Source: a virus. Taken from it: a stretch of 52,643 nt of DNA. Below the pieces are notes generated by a model. That model made no database searches. It saw only the letters and a list, made by a program, of their open reading frames with translations, and was not told the DNA's origin. Positions within the stretch are counted from its first letter, which is position 1; every line of letters begins with the position of its first letter. The stretch is from positions 1 through 52,643 of the IMG/VR virus record IMGVR_UViG_3300023116_000065. The stretch is one strand, 5' to 3'. Shown here one piece after another: positions 13,801-22,919 of the stretch. A program made the translations under genes and the position numbers.

Positions 13801-16800
13801 ATTATTGAAAATCCAGGAAATAATTATTCAGTTGGAACTGATAATTATATCCCAAGATTTGTTGCTGGAGATAAACTTTTTGTAGACGATACAAATACTC
13901 AAGGTGTAGGATTTGCTGGTAAAGTTGCTTCTATTGTTGCTAAAAACAACTCAGGAAATGATATTGGAGTATCTTCAATTTCATATTCCACAATCACTGG
14001 ATCCTTAGATGTTAGAAAACAGGTTCTAAACATTGCTCCACCAACATTTGATGGAACTGATTTTCAGTATAACAAAATTTTTGAAAATGACACTATCGTA
14101 GATACATCTAAGACCAAGTATGCTATTGAAACAGCAATTGCATGTTCTGCTACAGATACTGTACTTAGATTTAGAACTGCAAATACTTCTAATGTAAATA
14201 TTGGAGATACGATTGACATTCAATCAGAAAGTGTATATATCAATAGTGCATTTACTAATAGTTCCAGATATGTATATCTTAGTGTAGCAAATATACAATC
14301 ATCGGATCCCGTTTCTCCACAAACTGATCAAGGATTCTTCTATAAGTACGAAAACGGTAAAGAATTATTTGATGAGATTTATGTTGATTCTGGAGATCAA
14401 TCTACTAAGGTGGGTAGAATCTTAGAAATTAATGCAGTCTCAAATATATTGAAGGTTGAGATGTATATTGATCCAGATACTCAGAATTACTATGCAATCC
14501 CAGCATTAGCAACAGGTATCTCAAACCAAATCCAAACAGAACCTCGTTATAGTCAGAATGTTAGTTCTATCGAATATGTAAAAGAAGTTACAGTTATTAG
14601 AGGATATGATGGATCTAAGGCATCCAGGCATCCTTTTGGTGTTGAGTGCTCAACTCAAGTACCTACAGCAAATATTGATGACTATAAAGTAAGACTTCAG
14701 TTTACTGGCGCCGATCCATCACTATTTGTTCCTGGTGTTTATATCCAGGGTCAGAACTCAGATACTACTGCTCGTATTGAGTTGGTAGAAACTATTTCTG
14801 CAACTTCAGGATATTTGTACTTAACAGATGTAAAAGAAGGTCCAAATGCTAGTGATATTCCTAGATTTGGTATTTACAACAATGGTTCTTTTGGACCAGA
14901 GACTATCAATGAAATTGGTGCAGGAGTGACAACAACGCTCATCGCAGATATTGATGAAGATGATACAATCTTGAAAGTTGTCAATAGTGATCTATTCTAT
15001 GTCAATCGATATATCAATATTGGCACAGAGATTATGAGAATCACTGATAAAAAATCGGGTCAGTTGACAGTGACTAGAGCACAAGGTGGGACAGTGGCAG
15101 ATGAGCATTCTGTAAATGCTAGCGTAAGTATTTCAAATCATAGTGCTACAACAGCAGGAGACACATATCAACTAACAGTTTCTTTGGAGAACGCACAAAG
15201 ATTCTCTAATACTAGTACGTTTGATGATAATAATGGTGATAGTATCACAGTAAATGCTGTCGTAGATGGTAGTATTTCAGACGAAGATATTACCTTAAAT
15301 ATTGACGCAGAAAATTATGAAAAGTTCTCTCTTGGCGATGTAATTGAGATTGGAACAGAACAACTTAGAATTGATAGTAAGAGAACTAATTTGCTAACTG
15401 TTACAAGAGGTTTCAATCAAACTACAGCAAGTCATCATAGTCACAATGCTTCCATAGAAAACATTAGTAAGTATGATGCTGTTGTAACTACAAATACCAA
15501 TCATGATTTACTTGAAAGTGATCTAATTGAAATTAGTGGAGATCCTTCATTAGAAACAATTCAAGAGACTGGTATTTCGGTAAGAATTGTAAATGGTCAG
15601 TTTGAATTTAGTAGCGTCCACACTGACTCTAATTATCAACAAAATCCATCATTGACTCTTGTTTATGGGCATAAGTATGTCTTTGATGTTTCAGAGTCAA
15701 CTAATTCAAATACTACTCTTGGTTTCTATTCTGATAGAGATTTTAATAATGAAATTTCAGTGGAAAGAATTGGTGTTCCAGGTTCTTTGAACTCAAAGGT
15801 TATCCTCAAAAACAACAATAGAGACTATACCAATATCTATTATAATAATCCTAATGCACTTATTTCTGGACTAACCAGTAAACTCACTTTTATTGAGGAT
15901 CCATATAATGTATCTTTGACTGGCGTATTTGATCTGACCGACACAACGTTCAAGTATATTGTTAGAACTAAGCCAGAAGGCAATGCTAGAGGAACTAAGA
16001 CACTAGCATTACAAAGTCATAGATATTCTGGTAAAATCCATAGAATTTCTATTACAGATGCAGGCAGAGGGTATCAGTCATTACCAACAATCAAAGGTGT
16101 TTACTTTAGAGAAGAAGATGCATTTAGAGGGACCGTTATTACTGATGATGATGGCACGATTCAAAGAGTAGATATTGATTTTGGTGGAACTAGATATGTC
16201 TCACCAAAAGTTTATGTTATTGGTAATGGAAGTGGTGCATCAATGACTGCTGATGTTCTTGACAACAGTATTCGTAGAATCACTATTAATAGTGGAGGTT
16301 TTGGGTATGACAAAAACACAAAACTAGTTTTAGTTGAGGAAGATTCTAGAAATGTAAGAATCCTTCCAGCAACCACGTCTATTGGTAAGATTTCAGCATT
16401 CAGTATCAAAAATCCTGGATATGATCTGACAAGCAACTATACAATGGCACCTCAGGTTAGAATTCCTACCACTATTCAGGTCATCAATATCAATGGGGAA
16501 TATAGAAAGGGTGAAACTGTATATCAAGGAAATGTAAATACTCCTTCTGGTCAAGGTGTTGTTGATTCATTCAATTCTACTACTAACGTACTTAAACTAA
16601 TTTCGGTTACAGGTCGTTTTGTTGATGGTGTGCAAGTTGTAGGTTATACCTCTTCGGCAACTAGCACTGCAAGTAAAGTAAATCTATCTAAGATTTCTGC
16701 AACTGTAGGTGCTCTAACTTCTATTGAGGGAGTATTTACTGATGAATTTGGTAAGTTGAATACTGCATCTCAAAAGATTCAGGATTCTTATTTCTACCAA

Positions 16801-19800
16801 GATTTTTCTTATGTAATTAGATCACAAATTCCAGTTTCTGACTGGAGACAAACTATCAAGACATCAACCCACCCTGCAGGTTTTGTTGTATTTGGTGAGG
16901 TTATTATTGACTCTTCTCAGAGCGTGGCAATGCTACCTGTTCTAGGTGAGGTCAAATGTCCAGCAAATGCTGCGACTTCTTCTTGGAAATTTGATACTAG
17001 AACGGAGATCTCAACTACTGGTGACACTGCTGGTGCTCTATATCTTAGAAATGCGTTTGGTATTCAGGTTGGGGATGCTCTGAAGTATCGTTCTACAAGT
17101 CAAGATGAGGTTATTTCTTGGAATGCTACAAATCTTGCAGGAGATCAGGTAACTGGAAGACTAGTTCATGATCGTATTTACTATGTATTAGAGATTACTT
17201 CTACTGATCAGTATGGAACTTGGATCAAATTTGGTCAATATCACCCAGAGGACAAGTTTGCTGATGTTGATCATAACAAAGAAAATTACATTTATAATTT
17301 AGTACCAACTGATATTTCATACAAACACGAATTTAGATGTGATACCCAAAATCCAAAAACATTGATTACTATCAATGTTCTGAAGAAATTTGTTGAAATT
17401 AGAGATACTAGACCACAACTTGGTCCTTCACTCAAAACTATTCAAATCAATAAGTTCTTCCAATTCAATAGGAAGCGTGGTATTGGTTCTCTTATTGTAT
17501 CTGAGGGATCTGTTGCTGTTGATCTCAAACAAGTTGATGATCTAACTCCAACCTTTGCTGAGGGAGTTAAGATGTATGACTTGAGAAGTCTTGGAACTAA
17601 CTTTATTCCTTATAGCGAAAATACATTACTTATTACTCTTGATGGTGTTGTCCAAGAACCAGGAAAATCATTTAGTATTATTAATGATAGAAAGTTAGAT
17701 GAATTAGAAATCACAACGACTGGTGCAGGAGAACTTGAATTTGATTCTTGGAGAGTTACTAATACCTCAACTAATGCAGGTATTGCTGATGTAAGAACAG
17801 TATATAATGATGTAGATTTTGTTTATATCAAGGCAGAAAGTTTACCTTCATACACAACAACTTTCAGTGGATATGATACTGCACCCTCTGCACAAGGATT
17901 CATCAGAAGATTCCCTAAAGTTCCATTCTCTCCTGTTGAAAAACCCAGAAAACCTTTAGGAACTTTTGGTACATTTGTAAATGGTGTTCAAATTTACAAC
18001 GTTCTGCAAGGAGATAGTTATAAGAATAGAGGTGATTGGAATATTAACCACGGAAATTGGTCGGGTAATGAAGACACCTATAATGGTTTAGTTGATGTTG
18101 CTGGAACTTATTTTCATTACAATAACCCAATTGAACTGAGAAGACAACTATCAGACAATATTTCATCTAGTGGTGCATATGTTGAGGCAACTACACTAAC
18201 CCACTCACCAATCCTCGGTTGGGCATATGATGGCACACCAATTTATGGTCCATACGGTTATTCCAATCCAAATGAAGTTTCTTCCATCGTAAAGATCAAC
18301 AGCAGTTACGCTAAGAGATCTATTACTACTAGAAACGTTCTCCCTGATGGAACCATCCTACCTGATGCTGAAGTTGGACCACCAGTCAATTCTGTAGAAT
18401 TTACAGTAACTTCTTTTGTCGATTTTACTGGATCTACAGAAGAATTTGCACAAGACCAAAATATTCTTCAGGTCAATAGTGGAACGGATAGTGGTGTAAT
18501 TGCAGGAGTTTCAGGAACTGTTGTTTCTTATGATCCTGTTACAAGACAAGTTCTTCTCAGAAATGTAGTTGGAACTTTTGCTGAAGGTATGTGGATCAAG
18601 TCTCAGACTGGTTGGGCACAAATCAATAGCACACCTATTCGTTATAATCTTGGATATTTTGCTGAAGATTATGTTTATACTAATGGATCAGGTCATCTTG
18701 ATCAATATAATGGAAGATTCTGTGTAACTCCAGAATTTCCTAACGGAAGGTATTGCTATTTTAGTACCATTGAATCAACAACTGCCACATATGGTGGAAC
18801 AAATAATGGTGCGTATCCATATATCGCTGGTGTTGACCTGTATCATAGATTCTATGAGGAAAACCGCCTCAGAGCATCTGAATTGAGAGATAAGATTATC
18901 TTTAATGACCCTCCTCTCAAGTATACTGATCCAATCAATGGGCAAGTAAACGTACAACAATTCCAGGGAAGACTGTTCAGTTTTGTTGATGATTCAAATA
19001 ATAATCAATATGCCAAGAAATATAAAGATATCTCTGACCAGTTTGATGGCAATAAGACTACATTCAATTTAGAATTTACAAACGGACAAGCATTATATTC
19101 ACCTACAGATCCAACAGAAGCAAATGAATATGCTTTTGTTTGTGTTGATGGTATTCCTCAGGTATATGGTGAAGCATATACTATCAATGATGCACAAAAC
19201 ACGATTACATTTACTAATCCACCAAAGAGAATTGGTAAAGTAATCAATATGAGTGAGGTTACAAACTTATCTCAGTTTGCTGATAGTGAAATCGTTGTTG
19301 GGCAGACTTCACAAGCAGAGGGTAAAGTTCTCAGTAGAACAACTTCTGGATATGAAGGTAAAGGTATCATGAAAGTTGAAGTTACCCGTGGAGACTTCGT
19401 AGATGAAATTATTGTTGGTCAAACGTCAAATACTACAGGTTCTATCAAACTAACGGGTACTATCACCACAGGTCAAGACAGATTCCTTGATGCTGCCAAT
19501 TTGATTGAAGCTAATAAGCAGTTGATTGCAGAAGAAGCAGTTGACATCATGTTGGATTACTCTGCATATAGAGGAACATTTAGCGTTCCTGGTGGAAATC
19601 AGAACTGTATTGATGATGTTATGGATGTTATCGGTGCAGTAGTCAATAACTTAAGATTTGGTGGAAATGATTATACTTGGGATGCTGCAAATCTATATGC
19701 AACTGGTGGAGCACTTCAGCATCTTGTAGGTGAGGAAGAGCAATCTAAATTAGTATTCAGATGGGCAAAAGATCTCTGTATTCTTGCAATGCAGAACAGA

Positions 19801-22800
19801 CTAGGATATAACCCTGTTGATGGTGCAGGATATCCAACAAACCCAGTTGAAGATAGATTTGTTGATGCGGCGAATTTGATTACAAGTAATAAAGATTTCA
19901 TCGCAAATGAGGCAGTTCAAAGAATGCTTCTAGATCCAGCAAACTCTGGATTCTCAGTTCCTAATGGAACTGTAAATTGTGTTGATGATGTCAAGGATGT
20001 TCTAGATTCTATGGCATTCAATATGAGATATGGTGGAAATAGTAAGGTTTGGGATTCTGCAAACTTCTATGCTACAACAACTAATCTTCAAGGCGAAGAA
20101 GATGAATCTATCGAGGTCTTCAACCATGCTAGAGGAATCGCAATTCAAGTAATCCAAAACGTTGCTGTAACAGTTCAGGGATCACATGGTCTTACCCAAA
20201 CATTTGACAATAGTATTACTGTTGATGCTGGTGGGTGTGCAAATGTTCAGTCAGCAATTACCACATATATTAGTATTATTACAAGTACTATCAATGATAA
20301 TACATATCTGAATGGTATTACCAGAACATCACCTAAAGCATATCCAATTACATATAATGGTCAAATTAACGTAATTACTGACAATTCAATTATTATTGAT
20401 GGTTCAAGTTACACTGCATCATGTGCAAATATTGAATCTGCAATTTATACGTTATTTGATATTGTAATCAATACTATTTCAGATCCAACAACATTATCCT
20501 CTATCAATAGGACATCAGGTAAGGGATATGTAGAGAAGGAAGGATTCCCACAAAAGTTCTTTGCTTTTGCTAATGGTAAGTATTCTGTTCTCGACTCTTT
20601 TGATACTTCACTCCAAGATAACACAACGTTCTTACTGAAGAGATCTGGTGACCTTATTGTACCAACTAGTTCTCTTCAAATTATTATGATGGTTGATGGT
20701 GTTATTCAGGAATTTGGCAAATCATATGTTTTGAATGAGGCATTAGTTGAATTCTATGAACCAGTAAGAAAAGGATCTAAGGTTGTTGCACTTTACTGGT
20801 ATGGTAAGGATCTTGAGAAGATTCTTCAGGGTTATAACATGCCATTATATGAACCAAACTTTATCAAGAGAAATCTTATCACTGGCACTGCAGTTACATA
20901 TACTGATCCAGGTGGATTCAGTACAAATAAACTGATTAGATCTATTAAGTCTGAGGATGTTCCAGTATTTGAATATTTGGATACTTCCAAGAAAGTTCAA
21001 ATTGATGGGGAAGCACAACCAAGAACTATTTTCAGTGTCTCTAACAGGGACATCATTCAGTGGGAGACAGATGATACTGAGAGCAATACATATTCGTTTG
21101 ATGCAACAAACATTAATACCATATTCAGTAAAGTATATCTTGATGAATATACTGGAACAGCACAAACTTCTGATGTTATTGAGCCTGGTACAAGAGTAAC
21201 TTACAACAATAATGGAAATCCTGATATTCCTGGATTGACTGGTGGTCAGCAATATTATGTTGGATATCGTTATCCTGAAAGAGCAGTTCTGTTCTACAAT
21301 GATTATCAATCTTCATTATCATCAGATGAAACATATGCTATTGCGATTGGAACCAGTACAGGTGTTCATAGTATTACTATTCCATCAGATCTTTATGGTC
21401 TGAGACAGGCAAACATTACAACTAGTGATTATGGTGGCATCACAAGAGGTCAGGGTGCTGATCTGGTTGCTAGAGTTAGATGGACTGCAACTGTTGCTAG
21501 CACTGCAGCATATGCACCAGAGCAATTACTATTTTCTGCTGGGGAAAATGTCGCTAAAGTGATTGAAGTAATTTCGGCAACGGAAGTCGAAATTCAAATG
21601 TTCCCTGACAGAGTAATCCCACTAAACTCGGTGATTACAACTGATCTTGGTGGATCCAATCCACAAACAGTTACTGGAAGAGTAAATGGTAGAGTTGTCG
21701 CCATTGAACCAGTTCAAGGTGCGTTCCCAATTGGATCAGACTATGAAACTGCTCCAATTATTGTAATTAGACCATCTAGAAATGATACTGGTAGATATGC
21801 AACTGCATATTCTCAGATTAATAGAAATAATCAACTCGAAAATTGTGTTGTAACTAATGAAGGTGAAGAATACTATGAAGTTCCTGATGTACTTGTTAGT
21901 AGAGAATATGATGTCATTTCACCAGTATATCCAACAGTCAAGACTGCAGGATATCTAAACTTCTGGACTTCTCAAGATACTCAGATTTCTGTTAGCACAT
22001 TTATTGATGCTCGCTCTGAAGTTGAGGTTCAAATTCTAAGGAATGTTGATATTGGTGTAGATGATCCACTTAATGATCAAGTAGTCACTATAAATCTTGA
22101 GCCACAGATTCTTGATGATTTTATTACCACACCAGGAAAAACTTACTCATATAATGGTGCAGCACCATTTGAAGAAGATTTAGCAGATGCAGTTCCAGCA
22201 ACAGTTACTTCTGTTGGTCTCTTGAGATTGACACCTACGTTTAGTCTCCTTGAGGAAGATAGATTTGCTCTTGAAACCTCCTTTGAGATTGGTAGTCTAG
22301 ATCAATTCCAAGACTTAACTATTGGAACGGTAAGTGATAGATATTATTCCTCAATCTACAAGGATCTAAATAACCGCGTGACTAGATATAATATGTCGCC
22401 AATTACATCGACAGTTGAGGCAGTAGCAACACTAACTGCAAATTATCAAGTTGTTGATTCTGAGATGTCTATTTCCAGTGTTGCTGGATTCAATAGACTT
22501 TATGTTGAAGGAACTACATTCTGGATTTATCCTGGAGCAGAAATTTATAATGAAGTTTCTACTGATCTAATTGGTAGAGTTGAAAGAATCATTGATTCAA
22601 ATACTTGGGTAATTCAGTTAGAAAGAGGAAAACAACTCACCGTTGGTCAAGGATTGACATATGCCAAGAATACTGTGAAGGTGACAGAAGTTGCTGATAG
22701 ATATGGGTACGTTCAATTTGCTGAAGCAGGCAAAGTTGAGACAGTACGATATGGAAGTATTGATTGGACATTCAATAAGTTGACCGAGGTTGAAAATAAC

Positions 22801-22851
22801 TCCTATCCACATAGCTCGAACGTGGAAATAAGGACAGCATACGAGCACTGA
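10822..22851 (+). CDS. Giant gp7-slot baseplate protein with YHYH modules (4009 aa)
   Basis: The N-terminus (residues 1-240) has the LPDFFVQEYPLFVEFFKQYY motif and the later VLKYIKDFYRSKGTSPAVEFLFR segment, seen at the start of large tail proteins of marine phages. GSGY..P.V.I beta repeats appear from about residue 600 and again near 1750. A YHYH module spans about 810-935 and a second, interrupted one about 2457-2670. Paired IGTE..RI...LTVTR modules lie near 1370 and 1490, and a degenerate cupredoxin-like segment at about 1603-1683. A helical module is duplicated in tandem at 2886 and 3011. Its place between gp6 and gp8 matches gp7 of T4 (about 1030 residues), but it is four times longer. 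Probably a baseplate-periphery protein; the gp7 link is positional. Confidence 0.85.
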   Translation: MINISQLVDNQLPDFFVQEYPLFVEFFKQYYKYTEIDNSSSSILKKIQTYQSSDFYKDGIILETVLANDVSVTDTQIVLSSDVNNADAVDKNNIPIFERFPKEGLLLLKSSNGNEIVQYKNINKQTGVVSQIKRGAAGTVKLGDLLLESNSYTSTEVIEHAANDTEVINITHLFLASLFKNLKTQYFSGLPVERLNEGVNVPTVLKYIKDFYRSKGTSPAVEFLFRSSFNDDKVLIRYPNEQLIKASESTWSVDTIIQADLVNLSNGYTTDDLSGLVLKQVKYAHDTSIEEASASIERVISLKSGERQLYRIYVNSESVTGNFSPINQTLSRVNFSFGQKSLVVDSTVGFPEINGVFYIEGVVDANGESVAFTYAEKTGTEFYGIESDALGFTTARKNARVYSGNVVSVVEDITSSVSSPFATFRPTGIISDFDIVNTGLLLSEGDKFDFVQSGIEGNLPIQTSWSQNAPGNEANVSLVSVSGQMRSTYLQNDYKVTKSVNGVYDDGDYVYVSSNGFPDVVGSIGNINGGPNALLNPASQRHLKKIPKNLSFAQTLYPLPDDNTVAVSVDGVPIISPTGTNESLSNRELVTQGEIIKINVTNGGSGYSEAPRVSISGVGGATGTAVVTNGSVTAITITAAGQGYTYRPEITISTGSGAVLEANFGSNNRLGDIQSLDIVNSGSFYTQAPDIEVVDESGRGRGAKFIVQSIDPVNGNITAIKKVSGGFDYDQTKTKIYVVSTGTGATAEAEVRSWHRDNYAAYTQFADDANGYPFQGRFPEYNDAYYYVGNPRGYRITKNDNITSGGVELPSDLTHSPIVAWSYDGVPIYGPVGYSDPTDSNSALKRVESSYYLRDDRGENGPSAVEFTMGSFVEDYEYKPEGNPLHKDLDKHNGRFCVTPDFPEGRYCYFLTIHSSDDINQRNRQDARPRYPYMIGPTYKFNPETSNFTKESILSSLPSNAIRIRDVNDNVPNFGTNLEASVTAVSSGSVDSVIIENPGNNYSVGTDNYIPRFVAGDKLFVDDTNTQGVGFAGKVASIVAKNNSGNDIGVSSISYSTITGSLDVRKQVLNIAPPTFDGTDFQYNKIFENDTIVDTSKTKYAIETAIACSATDTVLRFRTANTSNVNIGDTIDIQSESVYINSAFTNSSRYVYLSVANIQSSDPVSPQTDQGFFYKYENGKELFDEIYVDSGDQSTKVGRILEINAVSNILKVEMYIDPDTQNYYAIPALATGISNQIQTEPRYSQNVSSIEYVKEVTVIRGYDGSKASRHPFGVECSTQVPTANIDDYKVRLQFTGADPSLFVPGVYIQGQNSDTTARIELVETISATSGYLYLTDVKEGPNASDIPRFGIYNNGSFGPETINEIGAGVTTTLIADIDEDDTILKVVNSDLFYVNRYINIGTEIMRITDKKSGQLTVTRAQGGTVADEHSVNASVSISNHSATTAGDTYQLTVSLENAQRFSNTSTFDDNNGDSITVNAVVDGSISDEDITLNIDAENYEKFSLGDVIEIGTEQLRIDSKRTNLLTVTRGFNQTTASHHSHNASIENISKYDAVVTTNTNHDLLESDLIEISGDPSLETIQETGISVRIVNGQFEFSSVHTDSNYQQNPSLTLVYGHKYVFDVSESTNSNTTLGFYSDRDFNNEISVERIGVPGSLNSKVILKNNNRDYTNIYYNNPNALISGLTSKLTFIEDPYNVSLTGVFDLTDTTFKYIVRTKPEGNARGTKTLALQSHRYSGKIHRISITDAGRGYQSLPTIKGVYFREEDAFRGTVITDDDGTIQRVDIDFGGTRYVSPKVYVIGNGSGASMTADVLDNSIRRITINSGGFGYDKNTKLVLVEEDSRNVRILPATTSIGKISAFSIKNPGYDLTSNYTMAPQVRIPTTIQVININGEYRKGETVYQGNVNTPSGQGVVDSFNSTTNVLKLISVTGRFVDGVQVVGYTSSATSTASKVNLSKISATVGALTSIEGVFTDEFGKLNTASQKIQDSYFYQDFSYVIRSQIPVSDWRQTIKTSTHPAGFVVFGEVIIDSSQSVAMLPVLGEVKCPANAATSSWKFDTRTEISTTGDTAGALYLRNAFGIQVGDALKYRSTSQDEVISWNATNLAGDQVTGRLVHDRIYYVLEITSTDQYGTWIKFGQYHPEDKFADVDHNKENYIYNLVPTDISYKHEFRCDTQNPKTLITINVLKKFVEIRDTRPQLGPSLKTIQINKFFQFNRKRGIGSLIVSEGSVAVDLKQVDDLTPTFAEGVKMYDLRSLGTNFIPYSENTLLITLDGVVQEPGKSFSIINDRKLDELEITTTGAGELEFDSWRVTNTSTNAGIADVRTVYNDVDFVYIKAESLPSYTTTFSGYDTAPSAQGFIRRFPKVPFSPVEKPRKPLGTFGTFVNGVQIYNVLQGDSYKNRGDWNINHGNWSGNEDTYNGLVDVAGTYFHYNNPIELRRQLSDNISSSGAYVEATTLTHSPILGWAYDGTPIYGPYGYSNPNEVSSIVKINSSYAKRSITTRNVLPDGTILPDAEVGPPVNSVEFTVTSFVDFTGSTEEFAQDQNILQVNSGTDSGVIAGVSGTVVSYDPVTRQVLLRNVVGTFAEGMWIKSQTGWAQINSTPIRYNLGYFAEDYVYTNGSGHLDQYNGRFCVTPEFPNGRYCYFSTIESTTATYGGTNNGAYPYIAGVDLYHRFYEENRLRASELRDKIIFNDPPLKYTDPINGQVNVQQFQGRLFSFVDDSNNNQYAKKYKDISDQFDGNKTTFNLEFTNGQALYSPTDPTEANEYAFVCVDGIPQVYGEAYTINDAQNTITFTNPPKRIGKVINMSEVTNLSQFADSEIVVGQTSQAEGKVLSRTTSGYEGKGIMKVEVTRGDFVDEIIVGQTSNTTGSIKLTGTITTGQDRFLDAANLIEANKQLIAEEAVDIMLDYSAYRGTFSVPGGNQNCIDDVMDVIGAVVNNLRFGGNDYTWDAANLYATGGALQHLVGEEEQSKLVFRWAKDLCILAMQNRLGYNPVDGAGYPTNPVEDRFVDAANLITSNKDFIANEAVQRMLLDPANSGFSVPNGTVNCVDDVKDVLDSMAFNMRYGGNSKVWDSANFYATTTNLQGEEDESIEVFNHARGIAIQVIQNVAVTVQGSHGLTQTFDNSITVDAGGCANVQSAITTYISIITSTINDNTYLNGITRTSPKAYPITYNGQINVITDNSIIIDGSSYTASCANIESAIYTLFDIVINTISDPTTLSSINRTSGKGYVEKEGFPQKFFAFANGKYSVLDSFDTSLQDNTTFLLKRSGDLIVPTSSLQIIMMVDGVIQEFGKSYVLNEALVEFYEPVRKGSKVVALYWYGKDLEKILQGYNMPLYEPNFIKRNLITGTAVTYTDPGGFSTNKLIRSIKSEDVPVFEYLDTSKKVQIDGEAQPRTIFSVSNRDIIQWETDDTESNTYSFDATNINTIFSKVYLDEYTGTAQTSDVIEPGTRVTYNNNGNPDIPGLTGGQQYYVGYRYPERAVLFYNDYQSSLSSDETYAIAIGTSTGVHSITIPSDLYGLRQANITTSDYGGITRGQGADLVARVRWTATVASTAAYAPEQLLFSAGENVAKVIEVISATEVEIQMFPDRVIPLNSVITTDLGGSNPQTVTGRVNGRVVAIEPVQGAFPIGSDYETAPIIVIRPSRNDTGRYATAYSQINRNNQLENCVVTNEGEEYYEVPDVLVSREYDVISPVYPTVKTAGYLNFWTSQDTQISVSTFIDARSEVEVQILRNVDIGVDDPLNDQVVTINLEPQILDDFITTPGKTYSYNGAAPFEEDLADAVPATVTSVGLLRLTPTFSLLEEDRFALETSFEIGSLDQFQDLTIGTVSDRYYSSIYKDLNNRVTRYNMSPITSTVEAVATLTANYQVVDSEMSISSVAGFNRLYVEGTTFWIYPGAEIYNEVSTDLIGRVERIIDSNTWVIQLERGKQLTVGQGLTYAKNTVKVTEVADRYGYVQFAEAGKVETVRYGSIDWTFNKLTEVENNSYPHSSNVEIRTAYEH
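13250..13626 (+). other. YHYH-type module 1 in the 4009-aa protein
   Basis: This encodes LTHSPIVAWSYDGVPIYGP..GYSDP, then GSFVEDYEYK, then HNGRFCVTPDFPEGRYCYF and YPYMIG. The order and the paired DGVPIYG / GRFCVTP.FP.G.YCYF blocks are those of YHYH-domain proteins. The function of the domain in phages is unknown; it may bind carbohydrate or metal. Confidence 0.75.
18190..18830 (+). other. YHYH-type module 2, interrupted
   Basis: Begins LTHSPILGWAYDGTPIYGP and ends YNGRFCVTPEFPNGRYCYF with YPYIAG, as in module 1. Between the SFVD strand and the FAEDYVY strand there is about 65 extra residues (roughly 18424-18640) containing a beta-rich segment TDSGVIAGVSGTVVSYDP. A small domain appears to have been inserted into the YHYH fold. 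Confidence 0.7.
19477..20160 (+). repeat. Tandem helical protein module, two copies
   Basis: Two adjacent copies of a 125-residue module begin at residues 2886 (19477) and 3011 (19852). Shared pattern: DRF.DAANLI..NK..IA.EAV..ML, then FSVP.G..NC.DDV.DV, then N.R.GGN...WD.AN.YAT, then GEE. The protein copies are diverged, so the duplication is old. The following 120 residues contain a second, weaker pair (CANVQSAITTYISIITSTI and CANIESAIYTLFDIVINTI). Confidence 0.85.
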
Positions 22852-22868
22852 CCCTTCCAGTTATCCCC

Positions 22869-22882
22869 TATAAATATAAATA
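22869..22882 (+). promoter_or_regulatory. Double T4-type late promoter before gp8
   Basis: Two overlapping TATAAATA boxes (22869-22876 and 22875-22882) lie 38-51 bp upstream of the gp8 ATG at 22920, in a 68-bp gap between genes. Both fit the NATAAATA late motif; the two starts would be six bases apart. Confidence 0.8.
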
Positions 22883-22919
22883 ATCGAAGGACTTAGACCC
22901 TTACTCTAGAGATATAACA

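Noticed and set aside
20845-21309. 154-aa frame on the - strand
   Set aside because: It lies wholly inside the 4009-aa gene, has an isoleucine/cysteine-rich shadow composition and no start signal.
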